Assembly: GCF_014204945.1 (NCBI RefSeq)
Contig: NZ_JACHMN010000002.1
Location: 1,998,503 to 2,062,502 of the forward strand
Direction of reading: 5' to 3'
Length of the DNA: 64,000 nt
Source: Allocatelliglobosispora scoriae
Lineage (GTDB): Bacteria > Actinomycetota > Actinomycetes > Mycobacteriales > Micromonosporaceae
The notes under the pieces are model-generated. The model had not been told where the DNA came from, made no database searches, and saw only the letters and a list, made by a program, of their open reading frames with translations. Every line of letters begins with the position of its first letter. Position 1 is the stretch's first letter. This document shows positions 51,591 through 60,933 of the stretch, piece after piece. The position numbers were made by a program, and so were the translations under genes.

Positions 51591-52877
51591 ATGGACGGCG
51601 TGAGAGTAGAGCCCGGGATGATTCCGGTGGTGGAGTTCGACTCGGATGCGGGTTTCCGCGCCCTGGTGGAGCTCTCCCCCGATGCGGTCTTCGTCATCGC
51701 GGGCGGTTACCACACCTTCGCCAACTCCCGAGGCCTCAAGCTGCTCGGCGGCACGACCATCGACGACCTGCGGGTGAAGCCGGCCGTCGACTTCATGCAC
51801 CCGGACTATCGAGCCGTCGCGTTCGAGCGGCTCGGCGTGCTGCTCGACGACCGCCAGCCGCTCGACTACGTCGAGGAGAAGATCGTCCGGCTCGACGGGA
51901 CCGTCGTGGAGATCGAGGCGGCCGGGACCGCGATCCTGCTCTACGGCGAGCCTGCGGCGCTCGTCGTCGTGCGGGACATCACCGGTCGTCGTGCGGCGGA
52001 GAAGGCCGTACGCGATGCGGAGCACCGCCTGCAGGCCGCGTTCCGGCAGGCACCGACCGCGATGCTCATCGTCGACCGGCACGGCACCGTGATCGCCGCC
52101 AACCCGGCACTGGGGCGGCTCATCGGGCGCGATCATGACGAGCTGCTCGGCCAGGCCTGCTGGCAGATCGTCGCCGCGGCCGATCGTGATGTGGTGCGGG
52201 AGCGCTGGACCAGCCTCATCGCCGACGACGCGCAGACCCATGACGGCGAGTTCCGCTACCAGCGGGCCGACTCGTCGATCGGCTGGGTCTACGCCCGCGC
52301 GGCGTCACTCGGCGACGACCACGCGTACGTGATCCACCTGACCGACGTGACCGCATCGACGCTGGCCAGACAGCACCTGGCTCGGCGGGCGACCCGTGAC
52401 TCGCTCACCGGGCTGCCCAACCGCTCGGTGATCCTGGACCGGCTGCACGGGCACTCGGCCGTCTCGCCGCAGCCGGTCGCGCTGCTCTTCCTCGACCTCG
52501 ACGGGTTCAAGCAGATCAACGACCAGCACGGACACCACGTCGGCGACGCCGTACTGACGATCATCGGCCGCCGGTTGCAGAGCGTGGTCGCCGATACCGA
52601 CATCGTCGGGCGGCTCGGCGGTGACGAGTTCGCGGTGATCATCACGGGATCCGAGAGCGCTGCTCGCGCCGACGCGGTCGCCGAGCGGATTCAGGCGGTG
52701 ATCGCCGAGCCCATCCTCGTCTCGGGCATGTCGCTGCGCATCGGCGTCAGCATCGGGGTGGCCCACTCGACCACCGAGTCGCATCCGGCCCAGCTCCTGT
52801 CCAGCGCCGACGCCGCGATGTACCGCGCCAAGGCCGCCACCGCCCGCCAGCCCACCACCGACCCGGCCCCCGCCTGA
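51591..52877 (+). CDS. PAS-PAS-GGDEF diguanylate cyclase
   Basis: The 428-residue soluble protein has two PAS domains (about 18-130 and 145-260) and a GGDEF domain (about 265-420). The active-site motif GGDEF lies at 343-347, so c-di-GMP synthesis from two GTP is expected. The inhibitory RxxD site before it is not kept (ADTD). There is no EAL domain. ATG 51591 follows a GTG directly. The PAS ligand is unknown. Confidence 0.92.
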   Translation: MDGVRVEPGMIPVVEFDSDAGFRALVELSPDAVFVIAGGYHTFANSRGLKLLGGTTIDDLRVKPAVDFMHPDYRAVAFERLGVLLDDRQPLDYVEEKIVRLDGTVVEIEAAGTAILLYGEPAALVVVRDITGRRAAEKAVRDAEHRLQAAFRQAPTAMLIVDRHGTVIAANPALGRLIGRDHDELLGQACWQIVAAADRDVVRERWTSLIADDAQTHDGEFRYQRADSSIGWVYARAASLGDDHAYVIHLTDVTASTLARQHLARRATRDSLTGLPNRSVILDRLHGHSAVSPQPVALLFLDLDGFKQINDQHGHHVGDAVLTIIGRRLQSVVADTDIVGRLGGDEFAVIITGSESAARADAVAERIQAVIAEPILVSGMSLRIGVSIGVAHSTTESHPAQLLSSADAAMYRAKAATARQPTTDPAPA

Positions 52878-52907
52878 CCCATCCCACCCGCCCCAGGATC
52901 GCCGCCC

Positions 52908-53043
52908 AAGATCGCCGCAACTCTTCAAGAGTTGGTCCTAACCACGGGTCCTCACCACGGGTCCCGATCCCCGGGTCCCGATCCCGGGTCCTGTGCCTCC
53001 GGTGTCACGCATTAGGGCCAACTCTTCAAGAGTTGGTCCTAAC
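52908..53043. repeat. Two family A units in direct orientation between convergent genes
   Basis: Cores at 52919-52933 and 53020-53034 share the variant AACTCTTCAAGAGTT. The second has symmetric TTAGGGCC/GGTCCTAA flanks and folds alone. They bracket a short run of ACGGGTCC-type repeats (52941-52991) and separate the GGDEF gene from the ArsR gene. Confidence 0.8.
52941..52991. repeat. Degenerate short tandem repeat
   Basis: Four to five copies of a unit around CACGGGTCC / CCCGGGTCC lie between the two family A units. No function is apparent. Confidence 0.55.
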
Positions 53044-53084
53044 AAACCCGGACTCCGAGCACTCCGGCGCGGGGCCGGGTGAGG

Positions 53085-53420
53085 TCAGGCGCGTTGGGCG
53101 GCGCGGAGGTCGTCGAGGAGTTCGGTCTGGCTGGCGAGCACGTCCGAGAGGATCACCCTCGCCACCGCGAGCAGGTCCGCGACGTGCGGGCTGACGAGAC
53201 TGTAGAAGACCGTCGACCCCTCGCGTCGTGCCGCGACCAGGTTCATCCGGCGCAGCAGGCCGAGTTGCTGCGAGAGATGGGCGGGCTCGATCCCGACATT
53301 CGGCAACATCTCGGCCACGCTGTGTTCCCGCTCGGCGAGCAGCTCCAGCACCCGGATCCGGGCGGGATGCCCCAGCGCCTTGAAGAACTCCGCTTTGGCC
53401 TGGTAAAGCGGTTTGGTCAC
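53085..53420 (-). CDS. ArsR-family transcription regulator
   Basis: The 111-residue winged-helix protein (KALGHPARIRVLELLAEREHSVAEML ... PAHLSQQLGLLRRMNLVAARREGSTVFYSL) has no clear metal-binding Cys cluster. It may sense something other than As/Cd. It is divergent from a DUF2795 gene, with palindromes between them that suit autoregulation. Confidence 0.92.
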   Translation of the reverse strand: MTKPLYQAKAEFFKALGHPARIRVLELLAEREHSVAEMLPNVGIEPAHLSQQLGLLRRMNLVAARREGSTVFYSLVSPHVADLLAVARVILSDVLASQTELLDDLRAAQRA

Positions 53421-53445
53421 AGTCCTTGCCCTCCAGCCACCTGCG

Positions 53446-53481
53446 CTAACGGTTAGTCTTATGACTTGCTAAAGTTAGCAA
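53446..53481. promoter_or_regulatory. ArsR operator pair in the divergent promoter
   Basis: CTAACGGTTAG (53446-53456) and TTGCTAAAGTTAGCAA (53466-53481) are palindromes sharing the CTAA/TTAG half site. They lie between the divergent arsR and DUF2795 starts. Confidence 0.65.
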
Positions 53482-53537
53482 ATAACGACCACGTAAGGAC
53501 CGCACGACCCGGCTATATCTAGCGCCAAGGAGCACTC

Positions 53538-53750
53538 GTGCTAACGGTCACCCGCACCGAGGTCGCCGACCACGTCCTCGCCGCCTTTCAGGTCGGCCCC
53601 GCCAGCCGGGGCGACGTTCTCGCCGCAGCCACCGCCACCCACGCCCGCCCCCAGGTGCTGAGCATGCTGCAGTCGCTGCCCGAGCGCTCCTACGGAAACC
53701 TCCGCGATTTGTGGTACGAGTTGCCCGACATGCCGATGGGCAGCATGTGA
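53538..53750 (+). CDS. DUF2795 small protein
   Basis: The 70-residue protein has the DUF2795 end LRDLWYELPDMPMG and a helical start. GTG 53538 has AAGGAG 6 bp upstream. The function is unknown; it shares an operator region with arsR. Confidence 0.75.
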   Translation: MLTVTRTEVADHVLAAFQVGPASRGDVLAAATATHARPQVLSMLQSLPERSYGNLRDLWYELPDMPMGSM

Positions 53751-53882
53751 CCAGCCCAGACGCGACGTCCACGGCTCCCGTGCCGTGGACGCCCGGGACC
53801 GCTACCCCCTCGTCCACCACACCGGTCATCCGGTGCGCGACGTGCCGCCGCCGCGCCGTTCCGACCGCCTGAGCCACTCCTT

Positions 53883-53919
53883 ACCCGAGCTACCTGAGCT
53901 ACCCGAGCCACCCGAGGGG
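53883..53919. repeat. Four 9-bp tandem repeats
   Basis: The unit ACCCGAGCT is repeated about four times with single changes, inside a 200-bp stretch (53751-53948) in which I see no supported gene. Confidence 0.6.
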
Positions 53920-53948
53920 CATCCGAGCGCCCAGGCCCTGCCCACAGC

Positions 53949-54038
53949 AAGATCGGCGCAACTCTTGAAGAGTTGCTGCTGAACGGAGGCCGGGCAGGGC
54001 CCCCTTAGCACCAACTCTTCAAGAGTTGCGCCGATCTC
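53949..54038. terminator. Bidirectional terminator from two inverted family A units
   Basis: Cores at 53960-53974 and 54013-54027 face each other across about 35 bp, with AAGATCGGCGC flanks forming arms of 27 bp. It lies next to the GH3 stop (54044) and downstream of the DUF2795 gene. Confidence 0.82.
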
Positions 54039-54043
54039 GGGGT

Positions 54044-56209
54044 CTAGCTGGCGGCCTTGAAGAGCAGCTTGAGCGCCTTCACGTTGTCGCCGGTGAGCAG
54101 CGCGTGGTCGGCGTCGGCGATGAGCGCCGCCCAGTTGGCGGGAGCGCCCCCCGCGACCACGTTGGCCTGAGCCGCGTCACGCACCAGCGAGACGAGCTCG
54201 TCGACGAGGCCGTCGCCGTGGGCTCCCTTGGTACGCAGACCCCACCCGAACGGGAACAGCGGCTGGTAGTCAGCGTCGCCCACGTTGATCGGCACCTGGT
54301 CCGCACTGCGCGGCCAGCTCACCGAGAGCCGACCGGTGAAGGGCTTCTTGCCGAAGAGCACGTCCGCGACACCGGCACCCTCGCTGCCCGGCAGCCACGA
54401 CGCCACCAGCGCGTCGATCGAGCCGAGCTGGTCGGTGACGAGCTGCGGGCGGCCGGAGACGACGAGCACGACACAGGTGCTGATCGCGGCGCAGACCTTG
54501 TCGATCGCGGCCTTGTCGGCGGCCTGCAACGACAGGGACTTGCTCGCCTGCTGCGGCACGGAACACCAGCCGCACTCGGGTCCGCCGACATCGCCGTACC
54601 CCTCGGAGTAGGGCGACTCACCGACCACGACGACCCCGACGTCGGAGCCGGCGGTCGGCGCGGAGGCGTCGGCGCTGTAGGTGACCGACGGCGCGACGGC
54701 GCGGATGCCGTCGAGGATCGAGGTGCCCGGGATGACCGCGCCCGAGTCGCCCTGCCAGGTCATGGTCCAGCCGCCGGCCTGGTGGCCGAGGTTGTCGGCG
54801 TTGCTGCCCGCGACGTAGATCTTCGACGACGAGCGCAGCGGCAGCGCCTTGCCCGCGTTCTTGAGCAGCACCTGCGACTCGGCGACCGCCTTGCGGGCGA
54901 TGGCCCGGTGTGCGGCGCTGCCGACCTCGTCGATGTTGTCGGCCGAGGCGTAGGGGTGCTCGAAGAGGCCGAGCTCGAACTTGACGTGCAGGATGCGACG
55001 CACGGCGTCGTCGATGCGGGCCTGGCTGACCCGCCCGGCGGCGACCTCGGCGAGCAGCAGCTCCTCGAACTGCGGGGCGCTGTTGGGCTCCATGAACATG
55101 TCGGTGCCCGCGTTGACGCCCACCCGCACCTTGTAGGGCGTGAGGCCGCCGTTGGTCGGTTCGGCCGGGTCGGGGATCTGGTGGATGCCCTCCCAGTCGG
55201 AGATGACGAGGCCGTCGAAGTCGAGCTGCCCCTTCAGCGTGCCGGTGATCAGCTCGTTGCTGGCGTGCATCTTGACCGGGTTGCCGATGCCGTCCTCGAT
55301 CCAGTCCACACTGGAGAAGGAGGGCATGACGCTGCCGACCTTGCGCTGCTTGATCGCCGGGCCGTAGGGCGTGAGCGCGAGCCGGTTGAAGTCGGCCCGG
55401 CTCGTCACGTTGACGCCCTGGTCGATCGTGTACTTCTTCTCCCACCAGTTCTTGCCGGCGTTGGCGGCGGCGGTCGCGGTGTCGTAGACCGTGTAGCCGT
55501 CACCGGCGTAGTGCTTCGCCGTGGCGAGCACCCGGTCGTCGTCGTCGAGCTGCCCGGGCCTTCCCTGGAGGCCGTCGATGACGGTCGCCATCTTCACCGC
55601 GAGCGCCGGGTCCTCGCCGAAGCTCTCGTAGCTGCGGCCCCAGCGCTCGTCGCGGGAGACGCAGACGCAGGGCGAGAAGTCCCACGGGATGCCGGTGGCG
55701 CGCACCTCGGCGGCGGTGGCGTGGCCGATCTGCTCGGCGAGCTTCGCGTCGCGCGTCGAGCCGAGCCCGACGTTGTGCGGGAAGATCGTCGCGCCGTAGA
55801 CGTTGCCGTGGCCGTGCACCGCGTCGATGCCGTAGATCAGCGGGATGCCGAGCCGGGTGCTCAACGCCTGCGCCTGCAGCTCGTTGACCATCGCGACCCA
55901 GGCGGCCGGGGTGTTCTGAGCCGGTGTCGAGCCGCCGCCGGAGAGCACGGAGCCGAGCGACCACTGCGCGACCCGGGTGGGGTCGTCGGCGACTGCCGCG
56001 CGCTCGGCCTGCGTCATCTGGCCGACCTTCTCCACCAGCGTCATGCGCGCGAGCAGGTCCGCGACACGACGATCAATGGACAAACCCGGATTCTTGTACG
56101 CCATGGGCGCCGCCGCCGACTCCGCGGCCGCCGTCGAGGCGGGCGCGAAGGCGCTGGCGAGGACGGCGACGCTGAGCGCCGCGAGGATTCTTCTGTGACG
56201 GGTGGACAT
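54044..56209 (-). CDS. Secreted GH3 beta-glucanase/glucosidase
   Basis: The 721-residue protein has a signal peptide (to about 30), then the GH3 N-terminal barrel with GIDAVHGHGNVYGATIFPHN, KHYAGDG and nucleophile D338 (VISDWEG). The C-terminal GH3 domain (about 440-620) and a short helical tail follow. The sequence resembles exo-1,3/1,4-beta-glucanases of the barley ExoI type rather than short beta-glucosidases. ATG 56209 was chosen over a start 81 bp upstream that falls in the leader. It would trim oligosaccharides outside the cell. No GAGAGCGCTCTC operator lies upstream. Confidence 0.92.
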   Translation of the reverse strand: MSTRHRRILAALSVAVLASAFAPASTAAAESAAAPMAYKNPGLSIDRRVADLLARMTLVEKVGQMTQAERAAVADDPTRVAQWSLGSVLSGGGSTPAQNTPAAWVAMVNELQAQALSTRLGIPLIYGIDAVHGHGNVYGATIFPHNVGLGSTRDAKLAEQIGHATAAEVRATGIPWDFSPCVCVSRDERWGRSYESFGEDPALAVKMATVIDGLQGRPGQLDDDDRVLATAKHYAGDGYTVYDTATAAANAGKNWWEKKYTIDQGVNVTSRADFNRLALTPYGPAIKQRKVGSVMPSFSSVDWIEDGIGNPVKMHASNELITGTLKGQLDFDGLVISDWEGIHQIPDPAEPTNGGLTPYKVRVGVNAGTDMFMEPNSAPQFEELLLAEVAAGRVSQARIDDAVRRILHVKFELGLFEHPYASADNIDEVGSAAHRAIARKAVAESQVLLKNAGKALPLRSSSKIYVAGSNADNLGHQAGGWTMTWQGDSGAVIPGTSILDGIRAVAPSVTYSADASAPTAGSDVGVVVVGESPYSEGYGDVGGPECGWCSVPQQASKSLSLQAADKAAIDKVCAAISTCVVLVVSGRPQLVTDQLGSIDALVASWLPGSEGAGVADVLFGKKPFTGRLSVSWPRSADQVPINVGDADYQPLFPFGWGLRTKGAHGDGLVDELVSLVRDAAQANVVAGGAPANWAALIADADHALLTGDNVKALKLLFKAAS

Positions 56210-56301
56210 TGCGGAGAGCCTCCTCGTTCGGAAGCGGACCTGGATCGGCGACCGGCAGAGGGCATCCAGCCTGGGACGAAAGGTCCGCACGAATCGACTA
56301 A

Positions 56302-56360
56302 AGGCTATTGTTCGTTTCCTACGCGAGTCAATATAAGTAACAAAGAAAGTTTCCTGTTAC
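56302..56360 (-). promoter_or_regulatory. GH3 promoter with upstream inverted repeat
   Basis: On the minus strand, -35 TTGACT (56331-56326), an 18-bp spacer and -10 TAGCCT (56307-56302) are seen. Directly upstream is an inverted repeat, GTAAC/GTTAC around GAAAGTTTC (56337-56360). GAAA-S-TTTC motifs are known near Streptomyces xylanase promoters; here the regulator is unknown. Confidence 0.55.
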
Positions 56361-56372
56361 CTGCCGGACGCG

Positions 56373-56410
56373 GCGGTGCCCCGCCGGAGAAATCTCCGAC
56401 GGGGCACCGC
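56373..56410 (-). terminator. GH87 gene terminator
   Basis: Eighteen-bp arms with one mismatch, starting GCGGTGCCCCG, around a very short loop, lie 17 bp past the GH87 stop. Confidence 0.82.
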
Positions 56411-56427
56411 TCATTCCAGAGCCCGTG

Positions 56428-59400
56428 TTACGGGTTGATCGTCAACGTGAATGTCGACGTCGTGTTCCTGATGTTCTGGAAGTTGTTGCTGAACACCAGG
56501 TTGTTGAAGGTCGCCGAACCCACCGCGGGGCCCTGGCCGGGCTCGGGCAGCTCGTTGACCCAGATGCCGATGCCGGACTTGGCGTCGTAGGCGTCACCGC
56601 TCTTCTGCGCACCCGAGATCCGGATGTTGGTGAAGATGGTGTCGGTGATCGGCTTCGCTTCCGGGTACTTGCTCTGGAACATGATGCCCGAGTAGGTCGG
56701 GTCGATGATGTCCACGTCGGTCACCCGGATGCACTTGAAGTCCTTCGAGGCCGCGAAGACCCAGATGGCACCGAAGGCCTGCTGGCCCCAGAAGTGGCCA
56801 CCCGCCCGGACGAGCGAGATGTTCTCGAACCTGGTTGCCGGGCAGCTGAAGCCCACGAACGGGTAGCCGAAGTCCAGCGAGCTGATCGTGATACCCGAGT
56901 AGGTCAGCATGTCCGCGATGTACATGTTGCGGAACACGTTGTCGTAACCGCCGTAGACCGCGAGGCCCGCGGCACGCCAGGTCAGCGTGGCCGTGAGGTT
57001 CTCGAAGACGTTGTTGTGGTTACCGACCGAGCCGCCGCCGTCGATCGCCGAGAAGAGCGCGAAGGCGTCGTCGCCGTTGCCGCGACCCTCAACGTTGCTG
57101 ATCAGCAGGTTGGTGGAGTCGCTGGTGAAGTTGACACCATCGGCGAACGTGTTGCGGATCCGGGTGTTCGTGATCTTGATGTTGTCGTTGTGGACGCCCC
57201 AGTAGAAGCAGACGGTGTGCTCAGCCCAGATGTTGTCGAACGTCAGGTTCGCCACATCCTTGAGCTCGCCGAAGACCTTGCCGGGACCGTCGTTGCGGAT
57301 GTCGTAGTTGCCGAAGAACGAGAAGTCCTTGAACGTGGATCCGTTCGCCGAGGTCTCGATCCGGAAACCGGCATCGGTGTTGGCCTGGGCCACCGGCGTC
57401 TGGAACCTGGTGTACCAGATACCGGCGCCGACGACCTGCAGCGGCTTGCCGTAGACCGAGAACTTGCTCGCGGTCTCGTAGAGGCCGGCCGGGAGGTAGA
57501 CGCCGACCGCCGTGGCGGACTGGCGAGCCGTGTCGAACGCCGCCTGCACCTGCGACTGCGAGGTGCCCGCGGGGACGACGTACTTCGTCGGGTCCGGGTT
57601 GGCCTTCGGTGCCGTGAGCTCCAGGTTGATGAAGTCGACAGCGTAGGTCGTGCCGTTGGCGGTGTCCTTCTGCAGCTTGATGACGCTGCCGGCCGGGACG
57701 GTGCTGTTGAGCATGATGTTGGCTTCGTCGTAGATGTGGCGCGGGCCGGCACCGGGCGAGTTGCTCGGTGACGCCTCGTTGCCGTAGAGCCACGAGTGCT
57801 TCGCGGTCAGCGGGATCGCCTTGTGGAAGGCGCCGTTGACGTAGATGTTCAGCGTGGTGTCCGGACCGTCCGGGATGGAGAAGCGGACGACCAGGGTGTT
57901 GGTCGCGGCCCGGGTGGTCCACTGGACGTAGGCGCCGGTGCTGTTCAGCGTGACGGCCTTGCGACCGGACGCCTCGCCACCGAGGTCACCGATGGTGCGG
58001 TTCGGGCCGACCTGGCTCGCGCCGCCGCCCCAGGTGCCGTCCTCGGCCTCGTACATCTCGTAGGGCAGGTTCGCCCCACGACCGACGAAGAAGGACTGGG
58101 TGGAGGTGTTGTTGGCCTGCTTGACCGCCAGCTCGTTGGCGTCGACGGCGATGACCGTCTTGACCGTGTACTTGCCGTTGACGGCGACCCAGGTGCCGAG
58201 GCTCACGGCCGGAGCCGTGGCGCCCGCGTTGATGACACCGGTGTAGGCGCCGGTCAGGGTCTTGACGACCGTGCCCGTCGTCGTGTCGGTGACCGTCACC
58301 GTGATGTTGTGCGCGCCACCCGCCGAGGCGATGGTGCCCTGGTTCTTGATCGCGACCGTGAAGGTCACCGTGTTGCCGGCGGCCGGGGTACCCGGGGTCC
58401 ACGCGGTCGGTGCCGAGATCAGGTCCGAGCTCGCCACCTGCGCCACGACCAGCTGGGTCGGGTTGGTGTAGGCGTTGTTCGACTCGAGCTGCTCGACGAC
58501 CGCGTTCGACTCGTCGACCTTCGCGGTCAGCGTGTAGCTGCCCGCGTCCTTGGCACCGATGTTCGCCGAGACGGTCGAGGTGCCGTTGGCGGCGAGGCCA
58601 CCGACGGTCGCCGTGCCGACGAGCGTGGTGCCGAGGTAGAAGTTGACGTTCGTGGTGCCCGAGTTGGCCGTACCGATGTTCTTGACCGTCGCCGACACGG
58701 TGATCGCGTCGGTCTCGATCGGCGAGGCCGGGGACCAGGACGAGCCGGTGATCGTGAGGTCCGGGTTCGGCGCGGGAACGCCGAAGACCTGGAACTCGGC
58801 GATCTGGCCGGCCGAGGAGCCGGTGTTCGAGTTGATCTTCAGCTGGACGTCCGCCACCCGAGCCGTGACGTTGATCGTCACGGTGTTGCCGGAGCCCGGG
58901 TTGAAGGTGTAGTCCGCACCGGCCACGAGGCTGGTGTAACCGGTCGCGCTCTGCTCACGGCCGAGCACCTGGATGTTCTGAACGCGCTGGCCCCACGCGG
59001 TGTCGGGGTTGAGCTTCAGCACGATCGAGCTGATGTCGTGGTTGGCGCCGAGCGCCACCGTCAGCAGGTTCGGGTAGGCGCCGCCGGCACCCTCCCAGTA
59101 GGTCGTCACGCTGCCGTCGTTGGCGTTCGTCGGGATGAAGGTGAAGACCGACGAGGAGGCCGTGATCGGCTTGTTGAGCGCGACGTTGGTGCCGGTGGGC
59201 GGGTTGCCCGTGCCCGTACGCGTCACGGTGTTGCTGTTGGCCGACGTGTTGCCCGCCGGGTCCTTGGCGTTGACGTAGTAGCTCACGGTCGCCGTGTCGG
59301 GCTGGCTGTCCGTGTAGGTGAGCGTCGTGCCGGAGACCGTGCCGCGCAGCGCGCCGTTGGCGAAGATCTGGTAGCTCGCGATGCCGTTGGCGTCGGTGGC

Positions 59401-60696
59401 GGCGTTCCAGGTCAGCTTGATCTGGCCCGAGGCGGGCTGGGTGTAGGCGAGGCTGCCCGGCGTGGTCGGCGGCGTGGTGTCCGGCGGCGTGGTGCCGGTC
59501 CGGGTGACGCTGTTGCTCTGGCCGGACTGGTTGCCGGCGGCGTCACGGGCGATCACGTAGTAGGTGACCGTCGCGGTGTCGGGCTGGCTGTCGGTGTAGG
59601 TCAGCGTGGTGCCGCTGACGCTGGTCCGCAGGCTGCCGTTGGCGTAGACGTCATAGCCGGTCACGCCGACGGCGTCGGAGGAGGCGTTCCAGGTCAGCTT
59701 GATCTGGCCCGACGCCGGCTGGGTGTAGGCGAGGCTGCCCGGAGCGGTCGGCGGCGTGGTGTCGCCACCGCCGGTCGGCGCGTAGACCTCGAACTCCGAG
59801 ATCTGCCCGGCCGGCCAGGCCGTGTTCGCCGTGATGTTCAGCCGCACGTACCGCGTGGTCGCGGCGGTGAAGTTGATCGTCACCGTGTTGGCCGACGGGT
59901 TGAAGGTGTAGCCCGCCGACGCGACGATCGTGGTGAACGTCGAGCCGTTGGTGCTGCCCTGGACCGTCAGCGTCTCGGTCCGGGAACCCCAGCCGGACGG
60001 GATCTTCAGGACCACCTTGTTGACGGCGACCGCCGCACCGAGGTCCACCTGGAGCCACTGCGGGAAGGCGTTGTTGGCGCTCTCCCAGTAGGTGCCCTGG
60101 TTGCTGTCGTTGGCGTTGCTCGCGACGTAGGTCTGCGAGACGCTCGACGCGGTCAGCGTCTTGCCGAGGGCGAGGTTGGTGGAACCGCCGACGGCGCCGT
60201 AGACCTCGAGCTCCGAGATCTGCGCGGAAGGCCAGCCCGTGTTCGCCGTGACGTTCAGGCGCACGAACCGCGTCGAGTACGCCGTGAAGTTGATCGTCAC
60301 CGCGTTGGTCGAGCCGTTGAACGAGTAGGTCGCCGAGCCGACGATGCTGCCGAAGCTGGTCCCGTCCGCACTGCCCTGCACCGAGAGCGTCTCGTTGCGA
60401 GCGCCCCAGCCGCTGGGGATCTTCAGCACGACCTGGTCGATGCTGGTGCTGCTGCCGAGGTCGACCTGCACCCAGGCGGGGAAGGTGTTGTTCGGACCCT
60501 CCCAGTAGGTGCCCTGGTTGCCGTCGTTGACGTTGCCCGAGCCGTAGACGTCGTTGTGGCCGCTCTCAGCGGTGGGCTTGCCCACCGCGAGGTTGGGCCC
60601 GCCGGCGGCGAGGGCCGGGACGGTCGGCACCAAGCTGATGGCCAGGCCGGTCGCGAGGAGTGTCGCGAGTAACCGCGGTACATGCCTCTTTCTCAT
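56428..60696 (-). CDS. Secreted multimodular GH87 alpha-1,3-glucanase (mutanase)
   Basis: The 1422-residue protein begins with a signal peptide (to about 31). Then come two F5/8-type modules (about 34-165, 170-305), two fibronectin III modules (about 315-405, 408-497), a third discoidin-like module (500-640), two CARDB-like modules (645-750, 755-865), a CBM35-like module (about 880-1025) and a right-handed beta-helix catalytic domain. D1186 (FADGVNF) and D1209-D1210 (GNGDDAF) reproduce the 23/24-residue spacing of the three catalytic Asp of GH87 mutanases. Substrate: alpha-1,3-glucan of fungal walls or bacterial mutan. ATG 60696 has AAGGAAA upstream; the frame continues to 60951 but that part is leader. 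Confidence 0.9.
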   Translation of the reverse strand: MRKRHVPRLLATLLATGLAISLVPTVPALAAGGPNLAVGKPTAESGHNDVYGSGNVNDGNQGTYWEGPNNTFPAWVQVDLGSSTSIDQVVLKIPSGWGARNETLSVQGSADGTSFGSIVGSATYSFNGSTNAVTINFTAYSTRFVRLNVTANTGWPSAQISELEVYGAVGGSTNLALGKTLTASSVSQTYVASNANDSNQGTYWESANNAFPQWLQVDLGAAVAVNKVVLKIPSGWGSRTETLTVQGSTNGSTFTTIVASAGYTFNPSANTVTINFTAATTRYVRLNITANTAWPAGQISEFEVYAPTGGGDTTPPTAPGSLAYTQPASGQIKLTWNASSDAVGVTGYDVYANGSLRTSVSGTTLTYTDSQPDTATVTYYVIARDAAGNQSGQSNSVTRTGTTPPDTTPPTTPGSLAYTQPASGQIKLTWNAATDANGIASYQIFANGALRGTVSGTTLTYTDSQPDTATVSYYVNAKDPAGNTSANSNTVTRTGTGNPPTGTNVALNKPITASSSVFTFIPTNANDGSVTTYWEGAGGAYPNLLTVALGANHDISSIVLKLNPDTAWGQRVQNIQVLGREQSATGYTSLVAGADYTFNPGSGNTVTINVTARVADVQLKINSNTGSSAGQIAEFQVFGVPAPNPDLTITGSSWSPASPIETDAITVSATVKNIGTANSGTTNVNFYLGTTLVGTATVGGLAANGTSTVSANIGAKDAGSYTLTAKVDESNAVVEQLESNNAYTNPTQLVVAQVASSDLISAPTAWTPGTPAAGNTVTFTVAIKNQGTIASAGGAHNITVTVTDTTTGTVVKTLTGAYTGVINAGATAPAVSLGTWVAVNGKYTVKTVIAVDANELAVKQANNTSTQSFFVGRGANLPYEMYEAEDGTWGGGASQVGPNRTIGDLGGEASGRKAVTLNSTGAYVQWTTRAATNTLVVRFSIPDGPDTTLNIYVNGAFHKAIPLTAKHSWLYGNEASPSNSPGAGPRHIYDEANIMLNSTVPAGSVIKLQKDTANGTTYAVDFINLELTAPKANPDPTKYVVPAGTSQSQVQAAFDTARQSATAVGVYLPAGLYETASKFSVYGKPLQVVGAGIWYTRFQTPVAQANTDAGFRIETSANGSTFKDFSFFGNYDIRNDGPGKVFGELKDVANLTFDNIWAEHTVCFYWGVHNDNIKITNTRIRNTFADGVNFTSDSTNLLISNVEGRGNGDDAFALFSAIDGGGSVGNHNNVFENLTATLTWRAAGLAVYGGYDNVFRNMYIADMLTYSGITISSLDFGYPFVGFSCPATRFENISLVRAGGHFWGQQAFGAIWVFAASKDFKCIRVTDVDIIDPTYSGIMFQSKYPEAKPITDTIFTNIRISGAQKSGDAYDAKSGIGIWVNELPEPGQGPAVGSATFNNLVFSNNFQNIRNTTSTFTLTINP

Positions 60697-60933
60697 TGTT
60701 TCCTTCTGTCTCTCGTCAGGGACGACAGCAGGGAGCGAGGGAGGCGTGAACCGGGCGAATCCGTGCGGCGCACCCCAGTGCAGACGGGGTGCTGTCCTGC
60801 CCGGGAGCCATGGTTCAGCCCCGGGATCCGACAAACAGGCCGAGCGGTGCCCGTCATGTCGATCCGCGAGTCTCGCTCCCCCGGTCGCGGGGAGCGTTGC
60901 CGATCGAAGCGCTGTGAACTGCGATGACCACCA

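Noticed and set aside
53785-53982. Small open frame that could be a peptide precursor
   Set aside because: It runs over a 9-bp tandem repeat and into a family A palindrome, with no ribosome site and no processing or export genes nearby.
57796-60672. Open frame of 958 codons antisense to GH87
   Set aside because: Same high-GC shadow effect; product lacks any motif while the minus strand encodes a full modular enzyme.
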